Positions 1 to 9,289 of a stretch of 64,000 nt of DNA are shown piece by piece. Each line of letters begins with the position of its first letter. Position 1 is the first letter of the stretch. The DNA comes from an uncultured Thermomicrobiaceae bacterium (GTDB lineage Bacteria > Chloroflexota > Chloroflexia > Thermomicrobiales > Thermomicrobiaceae). The notes under the pieces were generated by a model. The model had not been told where the DNA came from and ran no database searches. It saw nothing but the letters and a program-made list of their open reading frames with translations. The translations under genes were made by a program, and so were the position numbers. The stretch covers positions 161,080 to 225,079 of the forward strand of contig CALKCJ010000020.1 of assembly GCA_938082375.1 (NCBI GenBank). Direction: 5' to 3'.

Positions 1-911
1 GGGGGGCGTGGGGAGTCGGGGATTTCCAGCACGGCCAGCGCACGGCGCATCGCCTGGATGTGTGCTGGAGTCGTTCCGCAACAACCGCCGATGAGACTGA
101 TGCCTGCAGTAGTCGCTTCTCGCGCGTAGTCCGCGAAGTAGTCCGGAGAAGCGGTGAAGATGACACGGTTGCCGACCTGTCGTGGCCAGCCGGCGTTCGG
201 CTGACCCGACAGGGGGATCCGGCCTCTGCTGATGCTCAGCATCGTCCGTAGCACCTCGAGAGTCGGTCGCGGGCCGACGCTGCAGTTGACACCAGCGACC
301 GTGACGCCGAGCTCCATCAGGGCAACGACTACCTCGTCGGGTGTGTGCCCGTGAATGGTGCGGCCATCCGAGGCGAACGTCATCTGCGCGACGATCGGCA
401 GGTCACAGACGTCGCGAGCTGCCTGCACGGCCTGGCGCAGTTCATCGAGCTGGGAAATGGTCTCGATGATAAGCAGGTCGATGCCACCTTCGAGCAGCGC
501 CTCAATCTGCTCGCGGTAGGCCTTCCGCACTTGGTCGGGAGGCGTAGTGCCGATCGGAGCGAGCGTGCGTCCAGTTGGGCCGATCGACCCTGCGATGAAG
601 ACCGGGTGGCCAGTGATCTCACGGGCCTCACGCGCGTTGCGGGCAGCCTGGCGGTTGATCTGCCGGACGAGAGACGCGAGCCCGTGTTGTTCCAGCTTGA
701 ACCGGTTGGCACCGAAGCTGTTCGTTTCGATAATCTCGGCACCGGCCAGGATGTAATCGCGGTGGATATCGATCACCACCTTGGGGTTCGAGAGATTGAC
801 CTCATCAAAGCACGCCTCCAGGGGGATGCCACGCTCGTAGAGCTGTGTGCCCATAGCGCCATCGCAGAGGATCGGGCCGCGCGACAGCCGCTCGAGGAAA
901 GGGTGCGCCAT
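1..911 (-). CDS. Homocysteine S-methyltransferase / methylenetetrahydrofolate reductase-type protein, N-terminal part, truncated by window edge
   Basis: Manual minus-strand translation from ATG at 911: MAHPFLERLSRGPILCDGAMGTQLYERGI...ETNSFGANRFKL...GSIGPTG...GVNCSVGP...GGCCGTTPAHI; open to the left edge, so absent from the ORF track. Confidence 0.85.
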   Translation of the reverse strand, partial: MAHPFLERLSRGPILCDGAMGTQLYERGIPLEACFDEVNLSNPKVVIDIHRDYILAGAEIIETNSFGANRFKLEQHGLASLVRQINRQAARNAREAREITGHPVFIAGSIGPTGRTLAPIGTTPPDQVRKAYREQIEALLEGGIDLLIIETISQLDELRQAVQAARDVCDLPIVAQMTFASDGRTIHGHTPDEVVVALMELGVTVAGVNCSVGPRPTLEVLRTMLSISRGRIPLSGQPNAGWPRQVGNRVIFTASPDYFADYAREATTAGISLIGGCCGTTPAHIQAMRRALAVLEIPDSPRP

Positions 912-1042
912 CGATTCACCTCCGATCGGGCGCTCACCCTGAGCTACTGGCACAGGGCGGCGGTCGCCCTTGATTCTAGCAGCGGGAGTCGCTACCGACT
1001 CCCGGAGGAGGGACGCGGTCGAGGTATACGTTCACCCGGCGA

Positions 1043-1071
1043 TTGACAAGCGCCGTTGGATCGAGTAGGCT
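1043..1071 (+). promoter_or_regulatory. Sigma70-type promoter TTGACA-N17-TAGGCT upstream of ECF sigma gene
   Basis: -35 1043-1048, -10 1066-1071, 17-nt spacer, ~75 nt before the start codon. Confidence 0.55.
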
Positions 1072-1145
1072 GGACGGCGAAGCGGCACGGCGTTGAGTAG
1101 AACCACTGTCCTTGTCGTACGTTGTTAGAGGCAGGAGGACGTGAC

Positions 1146-1736
1146 ATGGACGGCTCGGCCGCCTTGTCCGCCGCCGAAGAGCTTTGGTGGGTGACCCGCG
1201 CGAAGGAGGGCGACCAAGCCGCGTTCGAGGCGATCTTTCAGCGGTACGAGCGGCCTATTTACCAGTTTATTTACCGCATGATGGGGAATGCCGAGGACGC
1301 GAGCGACCTGACGCAAGAGTGCTTCATTCGAGCCTACCGGGCGTTGCCGCAGACGTCGGATGACCTCAACGTCTCAGCGTGGCTGCACCGGATTGCCGCA
1401 AACGCCTGTCTGGACGTGTTGCGCCGGCGTAAGCGGATCCGCTGGTTACCGTGGGAAGGGCATGGGCAGTCGGAGCTCCACCTCAACGGTCACCTGGAAG
1501 ATCCGGAGCGGGAGGCCATTCGCAACGAGACGCAAGCGTTGGTTCAGTCTGTGTTGAGCCAAATGAATCCGCGGCACCGGCTCGCTCTCATCCTCAGGGA
1601 GTACGAGGGCCTGTCTTGCGAGGAGATCGGCGAGATTATGGGTCTGTCGCGGTCAGCAGTCAAGTCGGTACTCTTTCGCGCACGTGAAGAGTTCCGGCGC
1701 ATGTATCGGATGATGGAGGAAACGGCACCACCATGA
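1146..1736 (+). CDS. RNA polymerase sigma factor, sigma-70/ECF subfamily
   Basis: Regions 2 and 4 (FQRYERPIYQFIYRMMGNAEDASDLTQECFIRAYRAL; LREYEGLSCEEIGEIMGLSRSAVKSVLFRAREEF); AGGAGG at 1133-1138 favours ATG 1146 over ORF start 1122. Confidence 0.9.
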   Translation: MDGSAALSAAEELWWVTRAKEGDQAAFEAIFQRYERPIYQFIYRMMGNAEDASDLTQECFIRAYRALPQTSDDLNVSAWLHRIAANACLDVLRRRKRIRWLPWEGHGQSELHLNGHLEDPEREAIRNETQALVQSVLSQMNPRHRLALILREYEGLSCEEIGEIMGLSRSAVKSVLFRAREEFRRMYRMMEETAPP

Positions 1737-3307
1737 AGTCCCGCGAGTGCGAGTCCATGAGGCTGTTAATCTCGGCCTACATGGACGGGGAGCTGAGCCC
1801 GCAGGAAGAGGAGCAGCTCCACAAGCACCTCGCACAGTGTGCCCAGTGCCGGAACCTCCTCAGTGAGTACCAGCGCCTCCGTGACCAGCTGCGCTATCTG
1901 CCATCGTCTCCCGAGCCGCCGCCCCAGCTTCGCCAGCACGTCTGGCGCCGGACTGTCCAGCGTGAGCTTGCCCCGAGAGCGAAGCGTGGCCCTCGGGGGC
2001 TCTTCCTCCGGCCGAGCTTCTCTACGGCAGCCTTTAGCGTTGCCGTGCTCGTCGTGCTCGCACTTGTGCTCACCATCGGATACCAGCGTGCCCTTCCCCC
2101 AGCGGTCGCTGGCTCCTCGCCACAGAATGGCCAGGTGTGGCCGATCTACCAGCCGATCGAGATCACCTTCAACAAGCCGATGGATCACCGGTCGGTCATT
2201 GCCCACCTACGGATCGCGCCCGCCGCCGAACGCGAGCGGCTGCCGGTGAGCTGGCGCGGCACCACCCTCGTTATCGGAGCCGACCAGGAGCAACAGGTGT
2301 CGCTCTTGCCAGACACGGTCTACACCGTAGCCGTCCTGGCCGGTGCGCAAGATCAGTGGGGACATCCGCTCGGTAAGGACTGGGTGGTCACCTTCCGTAC
2401 CACGCGCGTTATCGCGGGCCAGCAAACTCCAGTGCCGACGCCGTCCCAGGCGACTCCGAAGCTCTCGCCGACCGCAACGCCGGAGCGAGCTCAGGTGGAG
2501 CCGACGGAGCCACCCATCCCCACGCCCACTCCCAGCCCGTCCCCCACGATCGCGGCCGAGCCGAATCAGCCCGCGCACCCGTCTCCTGTCCCGGCGACCA
2601 CACCCCGGCCAGCGCCGACGGTGACTCCGTCACCGCCACCGGCACCTACTCCGACGCCGGCTTCGACGCCAGAGATAGCGTCGACCCCGGAGCCGTCGCC
2701 GACACCCACGCCTGCCCTTTCCCCGTCGCCGACGCCAGAGCCTACTGTCAGCCCGCTTCCGACCACCCCGGAACCGATCCCGGTGACCGGTGCCTTCGCG
2801 CAGGTCTATTGGGGCAATGCGACGGTGCAGCAAAAGCTCGGGCGGCCGCTCGAGTACGCCTATACGGTGAGCGCGACCGAGATGGGTTTCCAGCGAGGCC
2901 TGATGATCGAGCGGTTCGACAGGCTCGCCATCTACGTGCTGGTCTCTGACGGCACCTGGTTCCCGATCGCTGACACTTGGGCGCCGGAAACCTGGCCGAC
3001 GGCCCAGGAAGTCGAACCGAACCTGTGGTCACCTGGTGGATCGTTCGGTGCCGCATGGCGCGAGCAGGCGCTCCAGCCCACGCTCGGCTACGCGATCGAG
3101 CCGGAAGCGTACCTCATGGCGCAGGGCGCGAGGATCCAGGCGTTCGAGAATGGGCTCTTGCTGTTGAGCGAGCGCGGTTTCGTCTACATGCTGCTCGAAA
3201 ACGGCACGTGGGAGCAGTTCCCAGCGGCTGGGAACCTCTCGAATCCTTCCAGTGGCTCCGCAGGCGCGGGCTCCTCGCTCGAAGCGACCCCCGTACCACA
3301 GCCGTAG
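1733..3307 (+). CDS. Anti-sigma factor: zinc-finger N-terminus, single TM, Ig-like (Big_5-type) domain, Pro/Thr/Ser linker, duplicated C-terminal domain
   Basis: ATGA overlap with sigma gene; HKHLAQCAQC (HxxxCxxC); TM AAFSVAVLVVLALVLTIG; 'ITFNKPMD' Big_5 signature; PTPTPSPSP linker. Confidence 0.85.
   Translation: MKSRECESMRLLISAYMDGELSPQEEEQLHKHLAQCAQCRNLLSEYQRLRDQLRYLPSSPEPPPQLRQHVWRRTVQRELAPRAKRGPRGLFLRPSFSTAAFSVAVLVVLALVLTIGYQRALPPAVAGSSPQNGQVWPIYQPIEITFNKPMDHRSVIAHLRIAPAAERERLPVSWRGTTLVIGADQEQQVSLLPDTVYTVAVLAGAQDQWGHPLGKDWVVTFRTTRVIAGQQTPVPTPSQATPKLSPTATPERAQVEPTEPPIPTPTPSPSPTIAAEPNQPAHPSPVPATTPRPAPTVTPSPPPAPTPTPASTPEIASTPEPSPTPTPALSPSPTPEPTVSPLPTTPEPIPVTGAFAQVYWGNATVQQKLGRPLEYAYTVSATEMGFQRGLMIERFDRLAIYVLVSDGTWFPIADTWAPETWPTAQEVEPNLWSPGGSFGAAWREQALQPTLGYAIEPEAYLMAQGARIQAFENGLLLLSERGFVYMLLENGTWEQFPAAGNLSNPSSGSAGAGSSLEATPVPQP
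2420..2785 (+). repeat. Low-complexity coding repeat (Pro/Thr/Ser linker)
   Basis: Dense PTP/PSP-type coding of PTPSPSPTIAAEP...TPEPSPTPTPALSPSPTPEPT. Confidence 0.8.
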
Positions 3308-3380
3308 AAGGCACGTGTTACAGCTAGCGAGCACTGGCAACGACGCTGGCGACGAGGGATCCCCCTGCCCGGGGGAACAG

Positions 3381-4310
3381 TCAGGTCGCGAGGTTTTGGA
3401 GCAGAATTGCCACGACGTTGTAGGCCGTGTGCGTCAGGATGCAGGCGGTCGTCCCGAGGTAGCGGCGTTCCAGCCCCAGCAGCATGCTCATGGCGAAGAC
3501 GCCAGCAGTGATGAACGAGAGGCCATACTGCACGTGGACGAGTGTAAAGAGCACCGAGGTGAGCACAAGGCCGTAGCGTGGCTGGATCGCCCCTCGGAAC
3601 AGCACCTCTTCGCCGATACCGGCGGCCATGCTGACGGCGAGCGCTCCGCCGACGGAGGAAACCTCCTCGGTCATTCGAACCAAACGGTCCTCGATCACAC
3701 GAGCTAGCTCCGGCTGAAGCCACTGCGTCAGCGCGCCTGAGAGGCTCGCGATGATGAAGAGTAAGACGGTGAAGCCGAGTGCCGTGACGGCCTGCACGAA
3801 GTTGAGACGCCGCAGGCCAAGCCGCTGAGCCGCCGAGGACAGATCGCGTTCGAAGCCCAGTCCGACAGCGAGCAGCGCGACACCGAGCAAGGTGATCGAC
3901 TGCGCGACGAGCTGAACCACGGATACCGAAGCGATCCGTAGCTCGTCTCCGAGCCAGATGAGTGTGGCGAGATTGCCCGCGATCAGGGTCGCGAGGATGG
4001 TCAGCCCCACCAGGTCGGGGATCGACTCGGCATCGAACGGGAGCAGCCGAGCGAGGAAACGGCGCACTGGCCCGGCGAGCGGAACCAGCATCGCCACGCC
4101 GGTGGTCGTCAGCACCAGGCCGATTCCGGGTGCAACCCGCGGCCTGGCAAGCGTCAGCCCCACGCCGATCAGTGTCGATCCCAAAGCGATGCTCCACAGA
4201 AGCCCCAGGAGCAGCAAGCGAAGCGTCCGATCGGCGCGTGCTGCGCGCGCCCACATGCTGACGACCGCGGTGACGAGCAGTATCCCGATGAGCTGCGCTA
4301 GCCACGACAT
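3381..4310 (-). CDS. CPBP family intramembrane glutamic endopeptidase
   Basis: Multi-TM protein with GIGEEVLFRGAIQPRYG and LTHTAYN (EExxxR...HxxxN type motifs). Confidence 0.85.
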   Translation of the reverse strand: MSWLAQLIGILLVTAVVSMWARAARADRTLRLLLLGLLWSIALGSTLIGVGLTLARPRVAPGIGLVLTTTGVAMLVPLAGPVRRFLARLLPFDAESIPDLVGLTILATLIAGNLATLIWLGDELRIASVSVVQLVAQSITLLGVALLAVGLGFERDLSSAAQRLGLRRLNFVQAVTALGFTVLLFIIASLSGALTQWLQPELARVIEDRLVRMTEEVSSVGGALAVSMAAGIGEEVLFRGAIQPRYGLVLTSVLFTLVHVQYGLSFITAGVFAMSMLLGLERRYLGTTACILTHTAYNVVAILLQNLAT

Positions 4311-4435
4311 CGCCGTGATCCTGTCCGGATTCGCCGGCTCTTGGCCCGGCTCGGGTCGGAGTATAGCCTGCAGGACGAACCGCCCGTGCTAGACTCAAGG
4401 GAGGCACGGAAGCTCGGCGAGGCAGGCAGACGGCG

Positions 4436-5299
4436 ATGGCGCAGCGACGAGGTGGTCTCGGACGGGGGCTCGATGCCCTGATCCAGGGGCCGGCGAGTTC
4501 GGACAGCGTTCAGGAGATCGACATCGAAGCCATCAGCCCCAATCCCCGACAACCTCGTCAGCATATCGACGACGAGGGATTGGTGGAGCTGGCTGACTCC
4601 ATCCGCACGCACGGGTTGATTCAGCCGGTGATCGTGGCACGGTCGGATGGAGCTGTGCCCTACCAGCTGGTGACTGGCGAGCGGCGCTGGCGTGCTGCCC
4701 GGCTGGCCGGGCTTGACACGATTCCGGCGATCGTGCGGGATGTGAGTCCACGGGATGCGCTCGAGCTAGCCCTGATCGAAAATGTCCAGCGAGCCGACCT
4801 CACAGCGATCGAGGAAGCGCAGGCCTACCGGTACTTGATCGAGGAGTTCGGGTTGACTCAGGCCGAAGTCGCGCAGCGGGTCGGCAAGAGCCGGGTAGCG
4901 GTGGCCAACACGCTCAGGTTGCTGCAGGCGGCGGCACCGGTGCGGGATGCGCTGTCGGCGGGGCAAATTACGGAAGGCCATGCGCGGGCGCTGCTTGGGC
5001 TGGCCCAGGCAGCCGACCAGATCGCAGCGCTCGGGCTCGTCTTGGAGCAGGGGCTCAGCGTACGCCAGACGGAAGAGCTGGTTCGTCGCTGGCAGCGAGC
5101 GCCCGAGCGGCGGTCGCGACCCCGAACACCGCCACCGGCGGAGGTGCAGCATATCGAGGACGCGTTCCGCCGCGCCCTCGGGACGAAGGTCGAACTTCGA
5201 CCGGGCCGGCAAGGCGGCCGGATCGTCATCTACTACTTCTCGGACGAGGAACTCGACGCCCTGTACCGCAGGCTCGCCGGTCAGACGCTGGACGACTAA
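4436..5299 (+). CDS. parB: ParB/Spo0J chromosome partitioning protein
   Basis: RRGGLGRGLDALI; ISPNPRQPRQ; LVTGERRWRAARLAGLDTIPAIV; ALIENVQRADLTAIEEAQAY. Confidence 0.95.
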   Translation: MAQRRGGLGRGLDALIQGPASSDSVQEIDIEAISPNPRQPRQHIDDEGLVELADSIRTHGLIQPVIVARSDGAVPYQLVTGERRWRAARLAGLDTIPAIVRDVSPRDALELALIENVQRADLTAIEEAQAYRYLIEEFGLTQAEVAQRVGKSRVAVANTLRLLQAAAPVRDALSAGQITEGHARALLGLAQAADQIAALGLVLEQGLSVRQTEELVRRWQRAPERRSRPRTPPPAEVQHIEDAFRRALGTKVELRPGRQGGRIVIYYFSDEELDALYRRLAGQTLDD

Positions 5300-5341
5300 G
5301 TTGTCGTCCCACGGTTCTGCTCTGCGAGGCGCCCAGCCGGG

Positions 5342-6760
5342 TTACCCCTTGTCCTCACTCCCCACGAGGCGGTGCCGGAGTTCCTCGACTAGCGAGCTGA
5401 TCGGTACCCGTACCTGCTCCATCGTGTCACGGTCACGGATGGTCACGGCGTTGTCGTCGAGCGTCTCGTAGTCGATGGTGACGCAGTACGGGGTGCCGAT
5501 CTCATCCTGCCGCCGGTAGCGACGGCCGATGCTCTGCGTCTCGTCATAGTCGATCATGAAGTGTGGCCGAAGGAGTGCTGCGACCTCTCGCGCGCGCTGC
5601 ACGAGCTCTGGCTTGCGCATCAAGGGCAGCACAGCCGCCTTGAAGGGCGCGATCCGCGGGTGGAAGCGAAGGACGACGCGCGTGTACGGCTTGCCACTCA
5701 CGTCCACTGCCGGCTCTTCGTGATAGGCATCGACCAGCAAGGCCAGGAAGAGGCGCTCGACCCCCATCGTCGGCTCGACGACGTGGGGAATGAAGCGTTC
5801 GTTCCGCTCCTGGTCGAAGTAGCTCAAATCCTCGCCGCTGTACTCCTGATGACGGCGGAGGTCGTAGTCGGTACGGTAGGCGAGCCCACAGAGCTCCTTC
5901 CAGCCGAACGGGAAGTAGTACTCGTAGTCGACCGTGCGCTTGGAATAGTGCGAGAGCTCTTCCGGCCCGTGCTCTCTCATCCGGAGGCGAGCGGTTCCCA
6001 GACCGATCCAGTGCAGGAAACGCGCCATCTCAGCGAGCCAGTGTTCGAATGTCTCCGGCCAGGTTTCGGGCCGGATGAAGTACTCAATCTCCATCTGCTC
6101 GAACTCGAGCAGGCGGAAGATGAAGTTGCCGGGGGTGATCTCGTTGCGGAACGCTTTCCCGATCTGCCCCACGCCGAAGGGGATCTTCATTCGGCTGCTC
6201 TGCAGGATCTGCTTAAAGTCGACGAAAATCGCCTGCGCGGTCTCAGGGCGCAGATAAACGAGTGTGCTCTGCTCCTCGACCGGCCCGATGAAGGTTCTGA
6301 ACATCAGGTTGAACTGGCGAACTGGTGTCCAGTCCCGCCGGCCACAGACCGGGCAAGGGATTTCGCTCTGCTGGATGGCCCGGCTCATCTCCTCGAGAGA
6401 CATCCCTTCGACGCGTAGGCCGAGCTTCTCTTCGAGGAGCGTATCGGCCCGGAACCGGCTCTTGCAGTTGCGACAGTCGACGAGCGGATCGTGGAACTCC
6501 TGCACATGGCCGGAGGCTTCCCACACGCGCGGGTGAAGCAGGATGCCTCCGTCGAGCCCAACCATGTCGTCTCGTCGCTGGATGAAGAACTCCCACCAGG
6601 CGTTCTTGATATTGCGCTTCACCTCGGCGCCGAGCGGCCCGAAATCCCAGGTATTGGCCAGGCCGCCGTAGATCTCGCTACCGGGGTACACGAAGCCGCG
6701 TCGCTTCGCCAGCGACGCGATGGTGTCGAGACTCACTGTTACCGGCTGGCTTGCGTTCAT
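5342..6760 (-). CDS. glyQS: Glycine--tRNA ligase
   Basis: [36 protein letters not shown]...[13 protein letters not shown]...[16 protein letters not shown]-like motifs. Confidence 0.95.
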   Translation of the reverse strand: MNASQPVTVSLDTIASLAKRRGFVYPGSEIYGGLANTWDFGPLGAEVKRNIKNAWWEFFIQRRDDMVGLDGGILLHPRVWEASGHVQEFHDPLVDCRNCKSRFRADTLLEEKLGLRVEGMSLEEMSRAIQQSEIPCPVCGRRDWTPVRQFNLMFRTFIGPVEEQSTLVYLRPETAQAIFVDFKQILQSSRMKIPFGVGQIGKAFRNEITPGNFIFRLLEFEQMEIEYFIRPETWPETFEHWLAEMARFLHWIGLGTARLRMREHGPEELSHYSKRTVDYEYYFPFGWKELCGLAYRTDYDLRRHQEYSGEDLSYFDQERNERFIPHVVEPTMGVERLFLALLVDAYHEEPAVDVSGKPYTRVVLRFHPRIAPFKAAVLPLMRKPELVQRAREVAALLRPHFMIDYDETQSIGRRYRRQDEIGTPYCVTIDYETLDDNAVTIRDRDTMEQVRVPISSLVEELRHRLVGSEDKG

Positions 6761-6803
6761 TGAGGTGGTCTCCCATCACGCCTGGTCCCCAGGATTGATT
6801 AAT

Positions 6804-6833
6804 CCGCCCCTCGGCTGCCTGCACGAGGGGCGG
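6804..6833 (-). terminator. Perfect 10-bp hairpin between xerC-like gene and glyQS
   Basis: CCGCCCCTCG-N10-CGAGGGGCGG; no clear U-tract. Confidence 0.45.
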
Positions 6834-6871
6834 TGCGGCCGGGTTCACCTGTTGATGATACAGAAGCCGAG

Positions 6872-7816
6872 TTACTCTCGCAGGGCGAACGGCCGTCGCT
6901 CGCTCACTACGCGGTCGTAGCTCGCACCGTGGTGCAGAACGGCTCGTCCATCTGCGCTCGACGCAGTCTCTTGCAAGAGTTGCTGGTAGACCAGGGTCGT
7001 CGCTGGGCTGACGTGCCCAAGGATTCGCTGCACCTCGCGGAGCTCAAAGCCCTGGCTCAGCGCGTGCAGAGCGAAGGAGTGACGCAAGGTGTGTGGCGTC
7101 ACTTCCGGTATACCAGCTCGATCGGCATACTCCTTGAGAATGAGCCAGAATCCCTGCCTGGTCAACCGGCTGCCACGGTGGTTGAGGAAGAGAGCCCGCT
7201 CGTCCGGTCGCTGCGCCAGCAGTGGCCGGCCGGTCTCGAGATAGGTTCGGAGCGCCGAGACCGCCTCCGCGTTGAGTGGTACCTGCCGTGGCCGCTCGGG
7301 ATTCCGGCTCACGCTCACGACACCACGCTCGAGGTCAAGATCATCGACATCGAGTGCAGTCAGCTCGCTGACGCGCATCCCTGTCGCGTACAGGGTAACC
7401 AGCATTGCGCGGTCGCGGAGCCCCTCCGGTGTGGGGTCACTCGAGGCGGCTGCGATCAACGCCGTGACCTCCTGCGGGGTGATCGCCCGCGGGGTAAACC
7501 GCCCAACCTTCGGTGACGGCAGCCGGTCTGACGGGTTTGTCTCCAGGATCCCCTGCTCTTTGAGGTAGTGGCAGAATGACTTGACTGCTGCGAGTTTCCG
7601 CGCGACCGTCGTCTCAGCATACTGCCGCTTCCGCAAGTAGGCGATGAAGTCTCCCAGCTCTGCGGACGTCAACGCGCTCCAGGTCGCTACCCCGCGCATG
7701 CCAGCGAGGAACGCCGCGAACTGCTCCAGGTCGTTCCGGTAGGCTGCGACTGTGTTAGCCGACAGACCTCGCTCGTTCCCGACGGAGGAGAGAAACGCCT
7801 CGATTTGTTCCTGCAT
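6872..7816 (-). CDS. Tyrosine recombinase, XerC/XerD type
   Basis: ATGMRVSELTALDVDD...TPHTLRHSFALHAL...REVQRILGHVSPATTLVYQ. Confidence 0.9.
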   Translation of the reverse strand: MQEQIEAFLSSVGNERGLSANTVAAYRNDLEQFAAFLAGMRGVATWSALTSAELGDFIAYLRKRQYAETTVARKLAAVKSFCHYLKEQGILETNPSDRLPSPKVGRFTPRAITPQEVTALIAAASSDPTPEGLRDRAMLVTLYATGMRVSELTALDVDDLDLERGVVSVSRNPERPRQVPLNAEAVSALRTYLETGRPLLAQRPDERALFLNHRGSRLTRQGFWLILKEYADRAGIPEVTPHTLRHSFALHALSQGFELREVQRILGHVSPATTLVYQQLLQETASSADGRAVLHHGASYDRVVSERRPFALRE

Positions 7817-7952
7817 CCGTTCCCTCCAGCTATTCTCTACGCCAATTCACCCCCCGCATCGCCGAGCAACGACGACTGATCCCGAAGTTGACTTGGTAAC
7901 TTCGTCATTGCACAGTGCCCGACCGCTTTCCGGCGCCCAATCGTCTCACACC

Positions 7953-9065
7953 CTAGAGTATTTCGTCAACAGGCGTGTAGCGGAGTCCAAACGCCTCGGC
8001 CACCGATGGATGCGTTATGGTGCCGCGAAAGACGTTAACTCCCCTCGCCAGTGCCGGATCACGACGCACTGCCTCGACGAACCCCAGATCGGCGAGCTTG
8101 AGCCCGTAGGGCAGCGTGGCGTTGCTGAGCGCGAAGGTGCTCGTCCGGGGCACTGCGCCCGGCATATTCGTCACACAGTAGTGGACGACCCCGTATTCGA
8201 CATAGATGGGATCGGTATGAGTCGTGGGGCGAGCGGTCTCAATGCATCCTCCCTGATCGATCGAGACGTCGACCACCACTGAGCCGGGGCGCATCGACGC
8301 GACCATCTCGCGGCTCACCAGCTTCGGGGCCCGTGCACCGGGAATGAGCACCCCGCCGATGACGAGATCAGCATCGGCAACGGCATCCGCGATGCTCTGC
8401 TGGTTCGACATCAGCGTGTGGAAGCGCCCGTGGAGGACGTGGTCGAGATACCTGAGCCGTTCAGCATTGATATCGAGCAGGATGACGTTGGCGCCTAAGC
8501 CGAGCGCCATCTGAGCGGCGTTCGTGCCCACCGTGCCACCACCGAGGACCACTACGTTGGCGGACGGTACGCCGGTGACGCCGCCGAGCAGGACACCGCG
8601 GCCGCCATTCGGCTTCATCAGATAGTAGGCGCCGACCTGAACCGCCAACCGGCCAGCGACCTCGCTCATCGGCGCCAGGAGCGGCAGCGTGCCGTCGGGG
8701 AGCTGCACGGTCTCGTAGGCGATCGCTGTAACTTCTTTGTCGATGAGGACTCTCGTCAGCTCCTCGTTGGCGGCCAGGTGGAGGTAGGTGTAGAGGATCA
8801 AGCCAGGTCGCAGTAAGGGGTATTCCGGCGGAATCGGTTCCTTCACTTTTACGACCATATCGGCCTGAGCCCACACCTCTTCGGCCGATGGGAGGATCGT
8901 CGCACCAGCGGTTCGATACTCGTCGTCCGAAAAGCCGCTCCCTTCCCCAGCCCCGGCCTGAACGATCACTCGATGCCCGTGCCGCACATATTCACGGGCA
9001 CCGTGAGGGGTCGTCGAGACGCGGTTCTCTTTGTCCTTGATCTCCTTCGGCACCCCAATAATCAT
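7953..9065 (-). CDS. ald: Alanine dehydrogenase
   Basis: MIIGVPKEIKDKENRVSTTPHGAREYV...VVLGGGTVGTNAAQMALGLGANV...; start moved to ATG 9065. Confidence 0.95.
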   Translation of the reverse strand: MIIGVPKEIKDKENRVSTTPHGAREYVRHGHRVIVQAGAGEGSGFSDDEYRTAGATILPSAEEVWAQADMVVKVKEPIPPEYPLLRPGLILYTYLHLAANEELTRVLIDKEVTAIAYETVQLPDGTLPLLAPMSEVAGRLAVQVGAYYLMKPNGGRGVLLGGVTGVPSANVVVLGGGTVGTNAAQMALGLGANVILLDINAERLRYLDHVLHGRFHTLMSNQQSIADAVADADLVIGGVLIPGARAPKLVSREMVASMRPGSVVVDVSIDQGGCIETARPTTHTDPIYVEYGVVHYCVTNMPGAVPRTSTFALSNATLPYGLKLADLGFVEAVRRDPALARGVNVFRGTITHPSVAEAFGLRYTPVDEIL

Positions 9066-9096
9066 GCCGCTCGCCCCTCTTTCCTCCACCGCGTAC

Positions 9097-9125
9097 ATAA
9101 TAAACGGAACCTATGAGGCTGTCCA
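9097..9125 (-). promoter_or_regulatory. Promoter TGGACA-N17-TATTAT for ald
   Basis: Minus strand; -35 at 9120-9125, -10 at 9097-9102. Confidence 0.6.
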
Positions 9126-9208
9126 TACGCCTCAGTCGGCACTGCCAGCGACATTGTCGACTACGTGGTGCAAATCGGCAAGGGCGTGCCGGCCTTCTTC
9201 TGTCGAGA

Positions 9209-9237
9209 TTGACGCGGCGAAGGTTGCTGGCTACAGT
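9209..9237 (+). promoter_or_regulatory. Promoter TTGACG-N17-TACAGT for rseP-ispG operon
   Basis: -35 9209-9214, -10 9232-9237. Confidence 0.65.
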
Positions 9238-9289
9238 TAGGCGGCCGCCTACTGAGTCGGCGGCCCTGAACGGAGATCGAGGCTGAACC

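Noticed and set aside
3184-4407. 407-aa minus-strand ORF covering the CPBP gene in another frame
   Set aside because: Arg/Ala-rich out-of-frame translation; the 3381-4310 frame has TM segments and catalytic motifs
7883-7904. CGAAGTT-N8-AACTTCG dyad between ald and xerC-like gene
   Set aside because: Short, with neither a terminator tail nor a promoter overlap; insufficient for a call
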